A stretch of 64,000 nt of DNA from Paramecium sonneborni (GCA_905182985.1 CAJJDN010000178.1:124001-188000); one strand, 5' to 3'; shown: positions 35,262 to 49,590, counted from the first letter of the stretch. The notes: generated by a model not told the origin, from the letters alone. Program-made: numbers and translations.

Positions 35262-37197
35262 TTTATATTATATTTATTCCTTATTAATTTATTTCCATAA
35301 ACAAAAAATTTACATTTTATATAAAATTACTTAGTTATTAGTATTCATTTTTATTATCATGAAATATTTAACTTTTTATTATCACATATTAATCTATATT
35401 ATATCCTTGCTTTACATTTCTAGCAATAATTTAATTGTATTCCAAAAATTAGATATATTTTATAATTGTTAGTACCACCCTTTACAAAATTAAATTATAA
35501 AAATGTAATTAATATTTTTAATTATAAAAAAATTTTTTAACTATTTTTAAAAGGTTTATTAAAGAAAATATGAAAATAGGATTAATTTAAAAAAGAAAAT
35601 TGTCTTAAAAACATACTTCCATAAAAATAAAACATTTAAAATTAAATTCTGATAGTTCATGTTTTTCATTTAATTTAAATTTTAGATTCTTCGAATCATA
35701 TTAATAAGAAGGAGTTAATATTTTAGCTTAGACTGTTTTGTGATTAAATAATTGCTATAAAAATGCTACAATTAATAAATAGAATGTGGTAGAGAACCTT
35801 ATAATTTTAATGAATATTTCAAATTTAATGAATCATTAATTATAATTTAATACTTTTAAGTCTATTAAATTTTATAAATTTAGGGGTAGGAGAAGTCGGT
35901 AAAAATGATGGATACTTATATCTAGAATTTTCAATCGTATTAATATTTAAATATTTTGAAAATAAATTTGTTGAAAATGATTTTAGGATAAAATTTTCTT
36001 AAAAATACGAACTCAATATAAAGAGTAGAAGAAAATATAGATTGGAAAATTGAAAATATATAAGAAAAATGTGTTTGTATCATTTACATATGATATATTA
36101 TTAATAACTTTATAGATTATGAATAAAAAAATCGTTATTAAAAATTATAAATTATTATATATTATTATTTAATAACTCATGCATAATGAATTATAATACG
36201 GTTTTTAATTTCAATTAAAAGCAAATGAGAATTATTTCGAGCTTAATTACGTTTTTCTTTTTCATGTTTGTATTTAGAATATAAGGATTGAATCCTTTAA
36301 TAAATGATCATAATTAATTGTACTATAAGAGCGAATGAGAGAATACTGATGTGAAACCATCCAAATTTAATTTTAAGTTCTTAATTGATGTACTTTGAAA
36401 AATCGTTAACATAAATAAGTGAAGTGAATGTAAATACTAATATTGATCCTTCAACAATGAATTGAACCAAAAAGTTTGATATTTAAAATGCANTACCACC
36501 CTTTACAAAATTAAATTATAAAAATGTAATTAATATTTTTAATTATAAAAAAATTTTTTAACTATTTTTAAAAGGTTTATTAAAGAAAATATGAAAATAG
36601 GATTAATTTAAAAAAGAAAATTGTCTTAAAAACATACTTCCATAAAAATAAAACATTTAAAATTAAATTCTGATAGTTCATGTTTTTCATTTAATTTAAA
36701 TTTTAGATTCTTCGAATCATATTAATAAGAAGGAGTTAATATTTTAGCTTAGACTGTTTTGTGATTAAATAATTGCTATAAAAATGCTACAATTAATAAA
36801 TAGAATGTGGTAGAGAACCTTATAATTTTAATGAATATTTCAAATTTAATGAATCATTAATTATAATTTAATACTTTTAAGTCTATTAAATTTTATAAAT
36901 TTAGGGGTAGGAGAAGTCGGTAAAAATGATGGATACTTATATCTAGAATTTTCAATCGTATTAATATTTAAATATTTTGAAAATAAATTTGTTGAAAATG
37001 ATTTTAGGATAAAATTTTCTTAAAAATACGAACTCAATATAAAGAGTAGAAGAAAATATAGATTGGAAAATTGAAAATATATAAGAAAAATGTGTTTGTA
37101 TCATTTACATATGATATATTATTAATAACTTTATAGATTATGAATAAAAAAATCGTTATTAAAAATTATAAATTATTATATATTATTATTTAATAAC
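35262..37197. other. Intergenic, about 0.9 kb real length, inflated by an assembly repeat
   Basis: Between the SHMT start and the 3' end of the cysteine-rich gene I see only A+T-rich sequence. Because 35473-36492 is repeated at 36494-37513, the 3' end of the cysteine-rich gene also appears once inside this interval, at 36177-36492 (a truncated duplicate). Nothing else is supportable here. Confidence 0.5.
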
Positions 37198-37513
37198 TCA
37201 TGCATAATGAATTATAATACGGTTTTTAATTTCAATTAAAAGCAAATGAGAATTATTTCGAGCTTAATTACGTTTTTCTTTTTCATGTTTGTATTTAGAA
37301 TATAAGGATTGAATCCTTTAATAAATGATCATAATTAATTGTACTATAAGAGCGAATGAGAGAATACTGATGTGAAACCATCCAAATTTAATTTTAAGTT
37401 CTTAATTGATGTACTTTGAAAAATCGTTAACATAAATAAGTGAAGTGAATGTAAATACTAATATTGATCCTTCAACAATGAATTGAACCAAAAAGTTTGA
37501 TATTTAAAATGCA
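36494..37513. repeat. Second copy of 35473-36492, 1,020 bp, probably an unmerged contig overlap
   Basis: Identical to 35473-36492 at an offset of 1,021, with one N (36493) at the exact junction. The right-hand copy is the one continuous with the cysteine-rich gene. The left-hand copy is continuous with the SHMT side. This is the third such junction in the window. Confidence 0.88.
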
Positions 37514-40500
37514 TTGCGATAAATGTAAACAATTTTGAGGCATAAAACACATATGAGAGTAATAAGCATTATTTATAAAATCTGTTACTCTTATAAGAAT
37601 ACTAAGATAATTAAAAAGCAAAATTATCTGAGTAAGTTGAATATTTCAAATCTTCCAACTAATAATAATTTTTTTCTAATTTTTTTTAATCTAGTTTATC
37701 GATTACATGCTGAAATAATTATGATTAAATAAGCAAGAAGAATACAGGAACCTATAAAGATTGATATAACATCCCTTAAAAAGATAGAATTAATTGATTG
37801 AAGATATAAAAAAACTTTAAAGAGTAAATCCCATCCATTAATTAATAATAATTGTTTTACACCATTATAAGTTGCAACTTATTCGATACTTATAAACTAT
37901 TTTGCTAATTTATAAATTCCTGATGCAAATTTTATGATAAATTATTTTTTTATACACTTTAATAGAGTTAATATTGAATCGCAAAAAGAACTTGTGAAAA
38001 TGTGATAATAAAATATTCTTTTTAAAAAACTAATGATAGATAAAATAAGTAGGCAAATACAAAATTAAAGTACCTACCACTGAATATTTTGAATTAAATC
38101 AGCATTAAGTTCATAATCCTCAAATTTTTCATAAGAAGGTTAAAAGCGAGAATTTATGGAAAAAAAACTAAAAAAATCACCAATATGAAAGTAATCCATA
38201 AGAGTTTAACTTGATAGTAGATCGCCTAACTCAAAATATATCGAAAGATTTTGAGGAAATTATAAGTTAAGGTATCTTAGATATTATTAATACTGTAAAA
38301 TATTAAGTATTTAAAGAAATAAATTGGAAAATCCAAAGAGTAAACATACTGCTCCAATTGCAAGAATGGTATAGATAATGGATTTATTGACTTGTTGCAA
38401 TTTATAAGAATAGGTAGTTTGAAGTTCATTTAAATAGTTTGGAATATTCAAAGAAATATAATGATCATTACGAGGAATAAAAGAGCCTTATCTGTTAACT
38501 ATTTATTAATTTAAGAGAATTTATAGGATTGGTTTAGATTAAAGTAATTAATAGATTTCAATAGTAATGATAAATTCTGGGTTGGAAAAATCTTGATTCA
38601 CATCCTAAATAATGGATAAGTTTAATTTTTATTTGTCATTGGTAATATTTAAAACTATAATTTCAATAGTTTAAGAAAGTGGTGTTGATGAGGAAACTAT
38701 AACTTGTTCATTAAATGAAATTTTAACATATTAAATATTGGAAGTAATATTTAGGAAGGTGAGTATTATTTAAGGAATCAAAGAAAAAGAACATTAAGAT
38801 AGGATATCTTGAATATATTCTGAACAAACCCAATTAGTTTCAATTTTAGAATTATAACATCCATCATTAGGCAAATCATTACCATCATAACATTGAATAA
38901 TATCTTAAAGTTGAGATGTAATTTAACATAAACCATTTTAGGTGAGTTGATATTAGTATTCACATTTTACACATAATCCTTATAAACAATTAAAACAATT
39001 TAAAGGACAGGAATATAAACATTAATAACATCCATCGTACTGAATATCATTATTATCATCACATTCTTCATCTATGGTAATTAATTAATCACCACATATA
39101 GAAATACATTGTTCAGAGATAAGTTCATATCCTTTGTTACAATAATCATCAATACATAATCCATCTAAACATTTAAGACAATCTTCATAACATTAGAATT
39201 TGCAATTATAACAACCATCAAATGGTATTTAATTACCATCATCACAATCTTCTGAACCAATAATAACAATTGAATCTCCACAAAATGGTTAACATTCATT
39301 ATCAATTAAATGATATCCTTTTTAACATTCTAAACATATATTCACAAAACAAATATTACAAGTTTTATTACACTCAAAAATACAATTATAACAACCATCA
39401 TTTTCTATATCATTACCATCATCACATTATTCGTTTGTGTAAGGAATTAAAACACCATCTCCACAAATAGATTAACAAAATTTATTATCATCTAATTCAT
39501 AATTACTTAAACAATTTTAACATACACCAAATAAACAAATGTTGCAATTTTAATCACATTAAAATTTACACTAAAAACACCCATCATTAGATTAATTATT
39601 ACCATCATCACATTCTTCATCACCTTCAATTACTTAATCACCACATTAACCTTAACAACTATTATTTATTTCATTATAAATCCAACCTTCATTACAAATA
39701 TTACATAAATTATTTATAAATTACTCACAGCCTTATTGAAATCCAATTATATCATTATCATTAGAATTTGCAATGTATATATCAATATCTCTCAGATATA
39801 ACTCTTAATTTAAAGATACAAATCTTATATCTAATATATCACTTTTCCAATCATCAATTAAAATCTCGATATGTCCTTTTTTGTTGTAAATTATAGTGTA
39901 TTATTTATTATCTAATAAAATTTTAAAATCATTTGAATCAAATTTAAAAAGTCTTAAAAGCAATTAATTTTGTTTTGTCAGATATAAGTATCTCCTAAAC
40001 TTCAATCCATAATAATAATGACAATTTGAACATTAATTTGACTGCCACAAAGTTAAAGGAGAACCTAACCCATTCCATTAATCAAGACCACTTAAATAAA
40101 AATTAGAAAATGATTATATATATCTTTCCCATTTTAAACATTCAGGATAATCATCAATAGAACATGCAAGACATCCATTTTAACATTTCTTTATGCTCAA
40201 CTTAAATATTCTTAAACCCCATGATTACTTTTATTAATTACTAATTTACCTTCTCGTCATTATTATAATTTGTATATATATGTACCCAGGCACTTCTTTT
40301 ACTATGTGGAATTGTAAATGATATTATTTCATGTTCATCATCATAAACAGACGTATCATCATCATCATCTTATAAGCTGCCTGTTCCACAATAATCAGGA
40401 AATATTCCAGATTATATGTAATCTTTTTAGAATTACAAATTATTATCAACTTCTATATTTATTGAATCTGAAGTCCATTTATCAATTCTTTAATATAACA

Positions 40501-40796
40501 AATTTAAGATGTACCTCCAAAATTCCATCTCTATTTTTAAACTGCTGTGAGGATCAATATTATTAAAGAATCTTGTAATCGAAGTACTCATCCCAAAACT
40601 CTTAGGTCCACCAAAAATCTTTTAAGAACCACAATTCCTAAACATTGCATTCTGTCCATTTTAGACATCCCAATCTATCAATTTTTAAGAAACTTGTAAT
40701 ACCATCCAAATCCTCATCTACAGCATCAAAAGAATACACTTAAACAAAGCAACTCCTTCTATTTATATATGTAAACATCATTAACATAAAAAACAT
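37198..40796 (-). CDS. Cysteine-rich multi-pass membrane protein, 1,173 aa (paralogue A)
   Basis: Three introns (40675..40702, 40488..40514, 40228..40249) leave exactly 1,174 codons. A hydrophobic leader (M-F-F-M-L-M-M-F-T-Y) precedes an extracellular-type region of about 350 aa. Then come four or more Cys-rich units of about 60 aa with C-G-D-x-x-I, E-x-C-D-D-G-N, N-D-G-C-Y/F-x-C, and C-x2-C-x3-x-C-x2-C spacing (DUF4215/furin-like style). A domain of about 200 aa follows, then a C-terminal block with about seven hydrophobic segments, including Y-E-K-F-E-D-Y-E-L-N-A-D. It is the paralogue of the gene at 45598-49590, with two introns at the same place and phase. Such proteins are common as large ciliate families. 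Cell-surface location is likely. Function is unknown. Confidence 0.85.
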
Positions 40797-41803
40797 ATGA
40801 TTATTAAATCTAATTAACTCTTGTCTTTATTAGACTCGAACTTATAAATATATTTTTTTTATGAAATTTGTTGAATGACTTATGGAAAATATTTTTTTAT
40901 TCAAATTAATTTATAGAGCTCTTTAAAAATTAAATAAATTTTAAAAAAGGGTTTTCTTAATATTACATTATTTTTAAAGACCTTATAAAGAAATATTTAA
41001 GTGAAAGCCACCAAAGTCTTATTAATAATTCAATGCTATTTTTACAATTTCACATTACCAATCTTTAGGCTACTTAGATTGTTTTTTTTATAATAATCTA
41101 AATATGAAATGATTATATATTATTATTTATTTTACTATTTACAATTAAAATTAATTAAATAATTGATTGTTAATAAGTAGAATACAATCATAGCATCGAA
41201 TATGATGAGATATATTTTTGTTGATTATTTTTCCTTATTTTTGGTTTATTTAAATTTGCAGAGATTGTTTTTTTTTATTAAAATAATGATTCATCAATTA
41301 TTAAAATACTTTTAATAATTTATGTAAAAATTTAGTTTTGTTATTTTTGTATTTGATGCTCATTAATCAAGATTAAATTGATATCTCTTCTATTTTAAAA
41401 TGTTATATTAAAATTTTAGTTAATAATAGATCATTTAAGTATGCTTTATTGAGATTTTTACTTATAATATCCTAAAAGTAAGTTTTTTCTTATAAAATTA
41501 TTCTCATTAGTTAATTTTGCAGTAATTAAAATCTTTTCTTTATTAATTTATAATGGATTGAGCTTTGAAATATTTCACAACACATACAAATTTCTGAAAT
41601 CTAAAATTAATTTACAAATATTCTTAAGTGTTTCAACATCTAAATTTAAAAAATTGAAATTCACTTACTTTTGAAAATTTATTTTTTTTTTAAAACTATA
41701 AACACTTATTCTAAAAAGAAATTTTTATATTAAGATAACGACCTTAATATATTTACAGTCTTTAAAATTTCAAAGCAAATGATAACATTATTATTTTTAA
41801 TAT
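40797..41803. other. Intergenic, about 1 kb, divergent promoters
   Basis: A+T-rich spacer between the start of the minus cysteine-rich gene and the start of the plus channel gene. No coding relic, RNA gene or repeat was supportable. It must contain both upstream regions. Confidence 0.4.
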
Positions 41804-44383
41804 ATGTAATAAGTTAATATTGAATTTAAATCAAGTCCTAGGAAATTCACTAAACAAATTAGTAGTAAAAGCGAATCAGCATCAAGGTTGTCTGAGATAT
41901 CAGATGATGGTTGTAAATAAATTGTTGATTTTGATAGAGGAAAATAAACCTCTCGTAGTATATCTATTTAGCCTCGAATGATTCTTTAATAATAGTCTAA
42001 TAATTTTTCTAAGATATCAGAAGAAAATAATACATATAATAACACCTTTTAAACAATAAAATTGAAAAACAAATTGATTCAGTCAAATATTGCAAAAGTG
42101 ATTAAAGCTGAGAAAATTAAATAATAATTTATAAATAATTTGTTTACAAACTCCTACATATTAAAATAAAAAAAGAAACAACTGATTCATGATAAATATA
42201 TTGAAGAAAATAATAAATAACCAATTTTAGGTAAATAATTAAAAATATAGTTTATAGATACATATACTTAATCTCGAATACCTGTAATATAACCAACTTG
42301 TGGATTTGTATTACTTTGGAATGCTATTGGAATTATATTTAATTTTATTATTTTATGGCTTACTCCATTTTTATTGTCTTTTGAATAATTTCAGAATGAG
42401 ATCTAACTTTCTCTATTATAGGTTTCAATAATAATTTTTTTAATTAGTGATATCCTTATGGCTTTAAATAAAGGGATTATTATATAAGGAATTTTGATAT
42501 CAAAAAGAAAGGTATTATTTTAAAAGTATATATAAACAAACTTTACAATTGATATTCTTAACTTAATTTTATGGACATTAATTTAATAAAATCTAATTTC
42601 ATATTAACTATTTGGAGAATGCATAACTTTTGCTTAGTTGATTATTACTTATAAGAAAATTTAGAAATATTTGTCAGATTATTTTGAATTTGTATTCTTT
42701 AAAGGGATATCAAATAGTTTAATGGATTTATTAAGCCTAATTCTATCAATATATTTATTAGCACATATTGTTGCTTGTTTTTGGCATTATGTTGGAATAA
42801 AATCTATGGAGACATCTTGGTTGATGAAATACGAATTATTAAATGAACCTATATGGATATAATATAATTATGCTTTTTATTGGGCAACTATGACAATGAC
42901 AACAATTGGATATGGTGATATTACAGCTTAAAGTTAATTAGAATTAATTTATGTGGATATTATTATGTTTTTATCAAGTGGTGTATTTGCTTACTCAATG
43001 AATTAGATAGGAATAATTTTAAAAAATCTTTAAGATTCAAAATTAAAATATAAAAGATCTATATTTAAAATGAATACATTTATGAGTAAAAATTAAGTAG
43101 AACCAAAAATTTAAAGTAGAATAAGAAATTACTTAAAGTATTACATAAATTAAGAGTAAAATGAAAATTAAGATGATGTTGATAATCTTATATCTATTCT
43201 ACCTTAAAATTTATAGTAGGATTTAAATGATGATATTTAAATTAAAGTTATTAATTAAGTAAAATCAGTCATAAGTCATTTTTCTTAGAGAACTTAATAA
43301 TTATTATCTAAAAATTTATCTCTTATTAAATATTCTCCAGGTGATTTTATTTACAAAAAAGGAGATATCATGGAGAAAAATCTTTATTTTATTAAAGAAG
43401 GAGAAATTGAAATTATAGAAGAAAAAAGCAAGATGAAATTTAATAACTTAAAATAGAATTAAACATTTGGTATTTATTAGTTCTTCACTGACTTTCCACC
43501 AAAAACTTCAGCTCTAAGTAATGGTTTTTCTAAAGTTTATACTATTAGTAGGAAAAGATTTTTAGAGATTTTATAATTTAACAGAAAAGATTTTGAGACT
43601 TTTCATCACATAAAGGATTAAATAATTTTCAATTAAAATTATAGGCTATTTAATTTATGTTGTTAATTTTGTGATCGATATAGTCATTAAGAGATAGATT
43701 GCCCAGTTCTTAATTATTATCCTGATTTAGAATAAAGATTACTAAAAAAAACATAATAATCTGTTGTCTTTTTAAGATCTGCAAAAACTAGATTGGGAAA
43801 CAAAATTAAAAGTATAAAAGAGTAACGATAACTTTCTCAATCGGTTACTAAATTTTTAGAAGATAATTTTGGTTTCTAAATGTCAAATTCATTATAACTA
43901 GCTTTAGCTGTTCACAGTTCATTAAGTAATAATTCTTCTGAACATAACATCGATATTAATAAAACATAAAAAATCCTTTTAAATGATGAAAATCCAGAGA
44001 GACTTCATTTACCTATGGGTAAGAGCTTTGTTAGTAGAGCAATTTTTAGGAGAGAATAATCTTTAAATTAAGAATAAGATGTATTAAATTCTGGAAAATC
44101 TCAAAAGCCTTAGAAAAATGCTAAAAAAGAATTAAATATGTTAGATGTTTTATTTAATAGTGCAAAATTTCTTCATCCATCAATTTAATGTGATCAATGT
44201 GAGTCATTTTAGAATTACTTTCCTCAAGGCAATGTCTAATTTGTTCTATAAAATTTAGAAAAAGCCAATTCTAAATATTAAAGAAAAATATAAAAACATA
44301 TATCAAATATGAATAAGTATACTTTTTTTTATAATGTGAAATTAAAAGCTTTAAAGTTAAGATTATTTTATTTTAAAAACTGA
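41804..44383 (+). CDS. Voltage-gated-type K+ channel with cyclic-nucleotide-binding domain, 859 aa
   Basis: An uninterrupted 860-codon frame, no introns, ATG at 41804 to TGA at 44381. About 160 polar N-terminal residues are followed by a six-segment channel core. The pore has T-M-T-T-I-G-Y-G-D (selectivity filter from Gly369), preceded by W-A-T-M and followed by a long S6 (I-I-M-F-L-S-S-G-V-F-A-Y-S-M). The C-linker leads into a cyclic-nucleotide-binding fold with Y-S-P-G-D-F-I-Y-K-K-G-D, then LYFIKEGEIEII, then FGIYQFFTDFPPKTSA at the phosphate-binding cassette position. The canonical F-G-E...R-S/T-A cassette is changed (no Glu, Lys for Arg), so direct ligand binding is doubtful. The layout matches the ciliate CNG/EAG-like K+ channel family. 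S4 charge count is low, and gating mode cannot be told. Confidence 0.9.
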
Positions 44384-45597
44384 ATACATTTAGCATTCTA
44401 TAAAATATGATTTATAATATATAAAAAAAACAAATCTTTTATGATTTTATTTATTATTATGAAAATTAAATCCAATTTTTAAAATTTTTTATAAGCTTTA
44501 TTTCGATTATTTTAGTTAAATTTATTTTATTAAAATACAATTTACAATTTAAATATTTCAGAAATTTTATCATTAGCAATAATTAATCATAATTCAATTA
44601 CTCAAATTTTGATACTTTAAAGACATTTTTGTTTCGAAATAATGACTTTCTCAAAAATTGAAAAATCGTTTTCTTTAGATTTACAGAATAATTATCAATA
44701 AATTAATGGTAAGATATTATTCCACATATAATATAAAATTAATTAATCGAAAAAACAATAGCAAGAAAATTTAATTTATTTGAATATATTCAGTAGTGAA
44801 ATTAGTATACTTATCCTAAGAGAATTTGTTTCAATATGAAAAATCTTATTAAAATTTATATTAATAATAATTACCTGAAGATATATTTTGAAATTTTAAA
44901 GAATAATTTTAAGGTTTATTTATTTATAAATGTAATATATTGTTAAAATAGTAAATTTTTGTTGAAAGCAAGAAATAACTAATTTTAATTTAATTTATAA
45001 ACTATTAAAGAATCTTATAACCTTAACGAATAATTTCTCTAAAAAAGTTATATTATTTGTAAAAGCAAATTAATAAACTAATCTGTGCGAAAGTATAAAT
45101 GTGAATCTTTTATTTATATTTCTTGTATATTAAGTTGCAAAATTAGTGTCCATATTTCTTGTTATCAATTTCCTTGATTAAATTTTAACTGATATCTTAT
45201 TTTATTTTGAAATAGAGAAAAACTTAAGTTAAATTTTCAAAATCTATAAAGTAAATAATAGAATTATTCTTTTAAATTATTATCCTTAATCTTAAATATT
45301 TTATTATAAAATTAACCAAGATGTTATTTTTTAAAGATAAAAAAATAAAATTACTAGTGCTTATTGTTTTAATTGTGATTGATATTAAAATTATATTTCC
45401 TTGAATATTATGTTGATTTACATTATAAGATTTGATTTATGTATTAATTTATTTAACGAATGAAACACTCAGATTTCATCCTAAAAACATAATTATCTAA
45501 AAATAGAAATGCAATCTTATAGGAAAATTCTTACAACGAAGCTAATTGATAAATTATAAAAGATTAAATCAATTTAATTAATTAATAAAGCTTTAAA
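44384..45597. other. Intergenic, about 1.2 kb
   Basis: A+T-rich spacer. A 66-codon open frame beginning at about 44641 (M-T-F-S-K-I-E-K-S-F) is within what chance allows when only TGA is a stop, so I do not call it. Nothing else is supportable. Confidence 0.4.
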
Positions 45598-48500
45598 ATG
45601 CTTTAGTTTATATTTATTTTTTGGATTACAATATATCTAGAGACTAGTAATTAATAGAGCCTATATTATTCAGCATTTACTGAAGATAATTTAAATGGTT
45701 TCGATGGTAATAATAAAATAATCATAGATTGGTATTTTATAGACATAGACCCTTCAACTGTGATTTCAACATGCAAAGAGAAAAATATAATAGGAGGTTA
45801 TACAAAATTTGGTTATAAACAAGCAGCTATGAAGTTCCTATAATTACCTCCTCATTATAGAGTTAAAATTGAGTTGACTTTGTATATGTAAATTATTTAA
45901 TGTACAATAGAATTGATTCATGGAACAATAATGAATATTTTTAGGTTTATATTGACTAAGATCTTGTTTATAATGTTGAATATTTCACAGAATAAGGATA
46001 ATCTAATTTTTGTGGAATTGATTATTTTAATGATTAAATCCACGAAATTAAATTTGAAATAAATCATAATGGATTGTCAACAAACCTATACTTATCAAGC
46101 ACTTTAGATTCTAATCCATGGGATGTATATTATTTTTTAAAAAAAGGAATCATGGGGTTTTAGGAATTTCAGACTTTTCATTTACTAATGTCCATCTGGT
46201 TGTTTAATTTGTTCTGAAGATGATTAATAGTCTAATTGTATAATATGGGTGCTTTTTTAGTCATTTTATACAGAAATTGATCCTAATCTATTTGAAGTAG
46301 AAGGATGGAATATTGAAAATTAATAAGATAAAAAAAAAAAAAAATGCAAATGTAAAAAGTTTATATGAAATTTAGCTATTCCAGTTATTTGTGGGGATAA
46401 TATTTGTGGTTTAGATACTATAATTTTTAAGAATTTTTATTCATTACCATTTCATACTAAGATGAAAATTAAATTTAAGTACTTAAAAATTGATAGTTGG
46501 GAAATCAATGATTAAGCATTATTAAAAGTTGATGGTGAAATAAAATGGATTGCTCAATTATCATAACAAAATTAATATTTATATAGTCTTTGTGGAAGTA
46601 ATTCTCCAGAAGTATATGTTAATGTAGAAATTACATTCTTGCATTCATCAACAAATGCATTAATTCAAATTTTGAATACTTTAGATGAAAGTTTATCAGA
46701 TGAATCTTTTGGAATAAGAGATATTCAAATTTTTATAGGTATAAATAGCTTTAATTTAGAATAAATATTATGTGGAGACTAAATAATTCAATTTACAGAA
46801 GATTGTGATGATGGAAATTTATTTCCGTTTGATGGTTGTTTCAATTGTAAATACTCATGTATTGAAGGATGTTCTCTGTGTCATAAAGGAATATGTCTTA
46901 ATTGTTTTTCTGGATGGATTTTTTAGAATCATTTATTTATTTGCTCAAAAATTACTGATTTAGATTAATAATAAAAATTTATCAGTTCATAAACTATTGG
47001 AAGTGAACTATATTATTAAAGTGTAATTTAATGTCAAAAAGGTTTTTATTTAAATTAGATTTCAAATTAGTGTGAATCAATTTGTGGTGATAATTTCATC
47101 ACTAATACTGAGGAATGTGATGTTTAATCATAATTTTGTCATTAATGTAAATTTCAATGTAGCAGTAATTGTTTGTAATGTTAATTTGGTATTTGTTTAG
47201 TATGTTAGAATGATTATTTATTATAAAACAATTATTGTGTTTAGACTTAAATAAAAAATAGATGTTAACCCTAGTGCAATATTTGTATTGAAAATACATG
47301 CTATAAATGTTAATCTGGATAAATATTGATATTAGGTTAATGTCAAGAAATTTGTGGTAATAATAATATTGCTATTTATACACTTGAAGAATGTTCTTGT
47401 GATTTTTATTGTTTAGAATGTTTTATTGGTGTTTGTTATAAATGTAATAAAAATTACATGTTAATAAATAATAATTGTGTCGAAATTCCTGTTACATGTG
47501 GAGATCTTATTATTTAAGAAAATGAAGAATGTGATGATGGTAATAATATTGAATTTGATGGTTGTTTTAATTGTAAATATTCTTGTTATATTGGATGTTA
47601 AGATTGTAAATTAGGAATTTGTTAAGATTTATGTTAATATGGATTTTACTTTATAAATAATACTTGCTCTACAATTTGTGGAGATTCTATTTTAGCTGGA
47701 AATGAATAATGTGAAGATGGTAACACTAACAAATATGATGGATGTTACTAATGTTAATATTCATGTTCATAAAATTGTTCTGATTGTTTAAATGGAATTT
47801 GTCTTATTTGTAATTTAGGATTTCTTCTCATTAATAATAATTGTATGAATATTTGTGGAGATGGTATTCTATACTCAGAAGAACAATGTGATGACGGAAA
47901 TCAATAGGATGGAGATGGATGTTCTAAATTATGTGAAATTGAATCTGATTGGATTTGTAAATAAGGAACTGATTGCACATTTGTCAAGTACCCTATATTA
48001 AAAACAGATTATTTAACGTAAAAAAATTAATATTAATATGTTCAAATCACTTTTACTCAACCTGTTCAATCATACTCTCATATAACTTATAGAGACACTT
48101 TATTACTTGAAATTTTAAATTTAAATGAAACCATTTTTAATATTATTATTAAGGATGTAAAACCTGCTTAATTTTTAATTGTATCAGATGTATAATACAT
48201 TCTATAAATTCAAATTCATACAAATTTAAATTATTAACCAATTTTAAAAGTCAATTTAACAGAATAATTATATAGTATAGATGATGCTCCATTACGAAAT
48301 ATGATAGATTATATACAATTAAATTATCCTAATTATATAACTGAGTAATAAAGTAACTTTGCTCATGCTTTTTAAATAATCAGTAAAGTTTCAGTTTTCT
48401 CTATTTATGGATCTTCGATTCTTCTTATTATTTTAGGTAATTCATTATCTTTTTGGGGTATCTTAGATGCCTTACAATAATAATCATATCTAAAATTTAT

Positions 48501-49590
48501 TAATGTTTTATATCCATAGACTTTAATCATATATTTTGAATCTAGTGAATTGATATCAATTCAATTCTTACTAAATAATCTTACTAAATTAAATAGAATG
48601 GCTAAAGTTCTAGAATTTCCTTATTTAGAATCATATGAAAAGTTTCGATTTTATGAAATTAATGCTGATATTACTGAAGGACTGAGAATTGAAATTTTTC
48701 TTTTTGCCACTTTTTCATTTGTTTACTTGATTATTTTAATTACTATTTAAATCATTAATAATCTTGAAGTAAATGATAAATTTTTGAAATTTCCAAAGTT
48801 CATTCGTTTTTTACAAAAACATAAGAGAAAAATTTATTTTAAATTTATAAGAACGAATGGTTCTTTCTTTAAAAGTGCCTTATTAGCATGTAGTTGGGAT
48901 CTAATTTTCATGGCTTTCTTGGAGATAAACACTTATCATGATTTAACAGTTTATCGAACTTTTGTTCGTCTATCTTTAGCTTTAATAATCATAATTACAA
49001 CTTTAATTTTTATTTTATCTCAAGTAACTGGAAAATTGAATTGGAAAAAATAAAGTTTTCATTAATTTTGGAGGGAAAAAAAAATTTTTTTCATTATAAT
49101 AAAGAAATTACTTATTCTCTTGATTTTAGTCTTTTTTTAATATGAACAAGTATTGTAAACTTTAATTTTAACCTTGATTAACTTATTATATTTAATTTAT
49201 GTAATAAATTTTAAACCATTTGATGAGTAATAAGAATACCTAAAAAGTTTAATTATGGAGACATCCTTAACTCTTTTTACTGCATCAACTTTTTTAAATT
49301 GGAATTTGTTATCTCATTACATTTAATATAATTAGAGAGTCATTATTAGTTGGATTCAAATATGTTTATTGGTAAGTGTCTTGATATTATTTATGTTTTT
49401 TGAGCTTTATAATGCATTTGTAATTATAAAAGAGAACATCAAAAAATTAATAGCAAATAGAAGTATTCCTAAAAAGTAGGATGATGATTCATCTTAAAAA
49501 TAAAATAATTAACAAATTGTAGAAGGGACATTATAAAGAGTCCCAATTGCTAGAGTTTGTTTTTCTTGTCAAATCCATTAGACAGTTTGA
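45598..49590 (+). CDS. Cysteine-rich multi-pass membrane protein, 1,307 aa (paralogue B)
   Basis: Introns 45888..45910, 46125..46146 and 46352..46375 leave exactly 1,308 codons. The last intron removes an in-frame TGA just after an A15 run. A further in-frame 21-nt GTA...TAG near 46738 may also be an intron. A signal-like leader (F-I-F-I-F-W-I-T-I-Y-L) begins the protein. At least six Cys-rich units follow, with C-G-D, E-E-C-D-D-G-N and D-G-C-x-x-C motifs, then a domain of about 200 aa and a C-terminal multi-span block containing Y-E-K-F-R-F-Y-E-I-N-A-D. It has more Cys-rich units than paralogue A. The orientation is divergent from A with the channel gene between them. The C-terminal tail is Gln/Lys-rich and probably cytosolic. 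Confidence 0.87.

Noticed and set aside
38778..39470. Small ORFs on both strands rich in His, Tyr and Asn
   Set aside because: They are shadows of the Cys-rich repeat region of the minus gene at 37198-40796.
44641..44840. Possible 66-codon gene starting with M-T-F-S-K-I-E-K
   Set aside because: With TGA as the only stop, open frames of this length are expected by chance in A+T-rich DNA. No motif or neighbour supports it.
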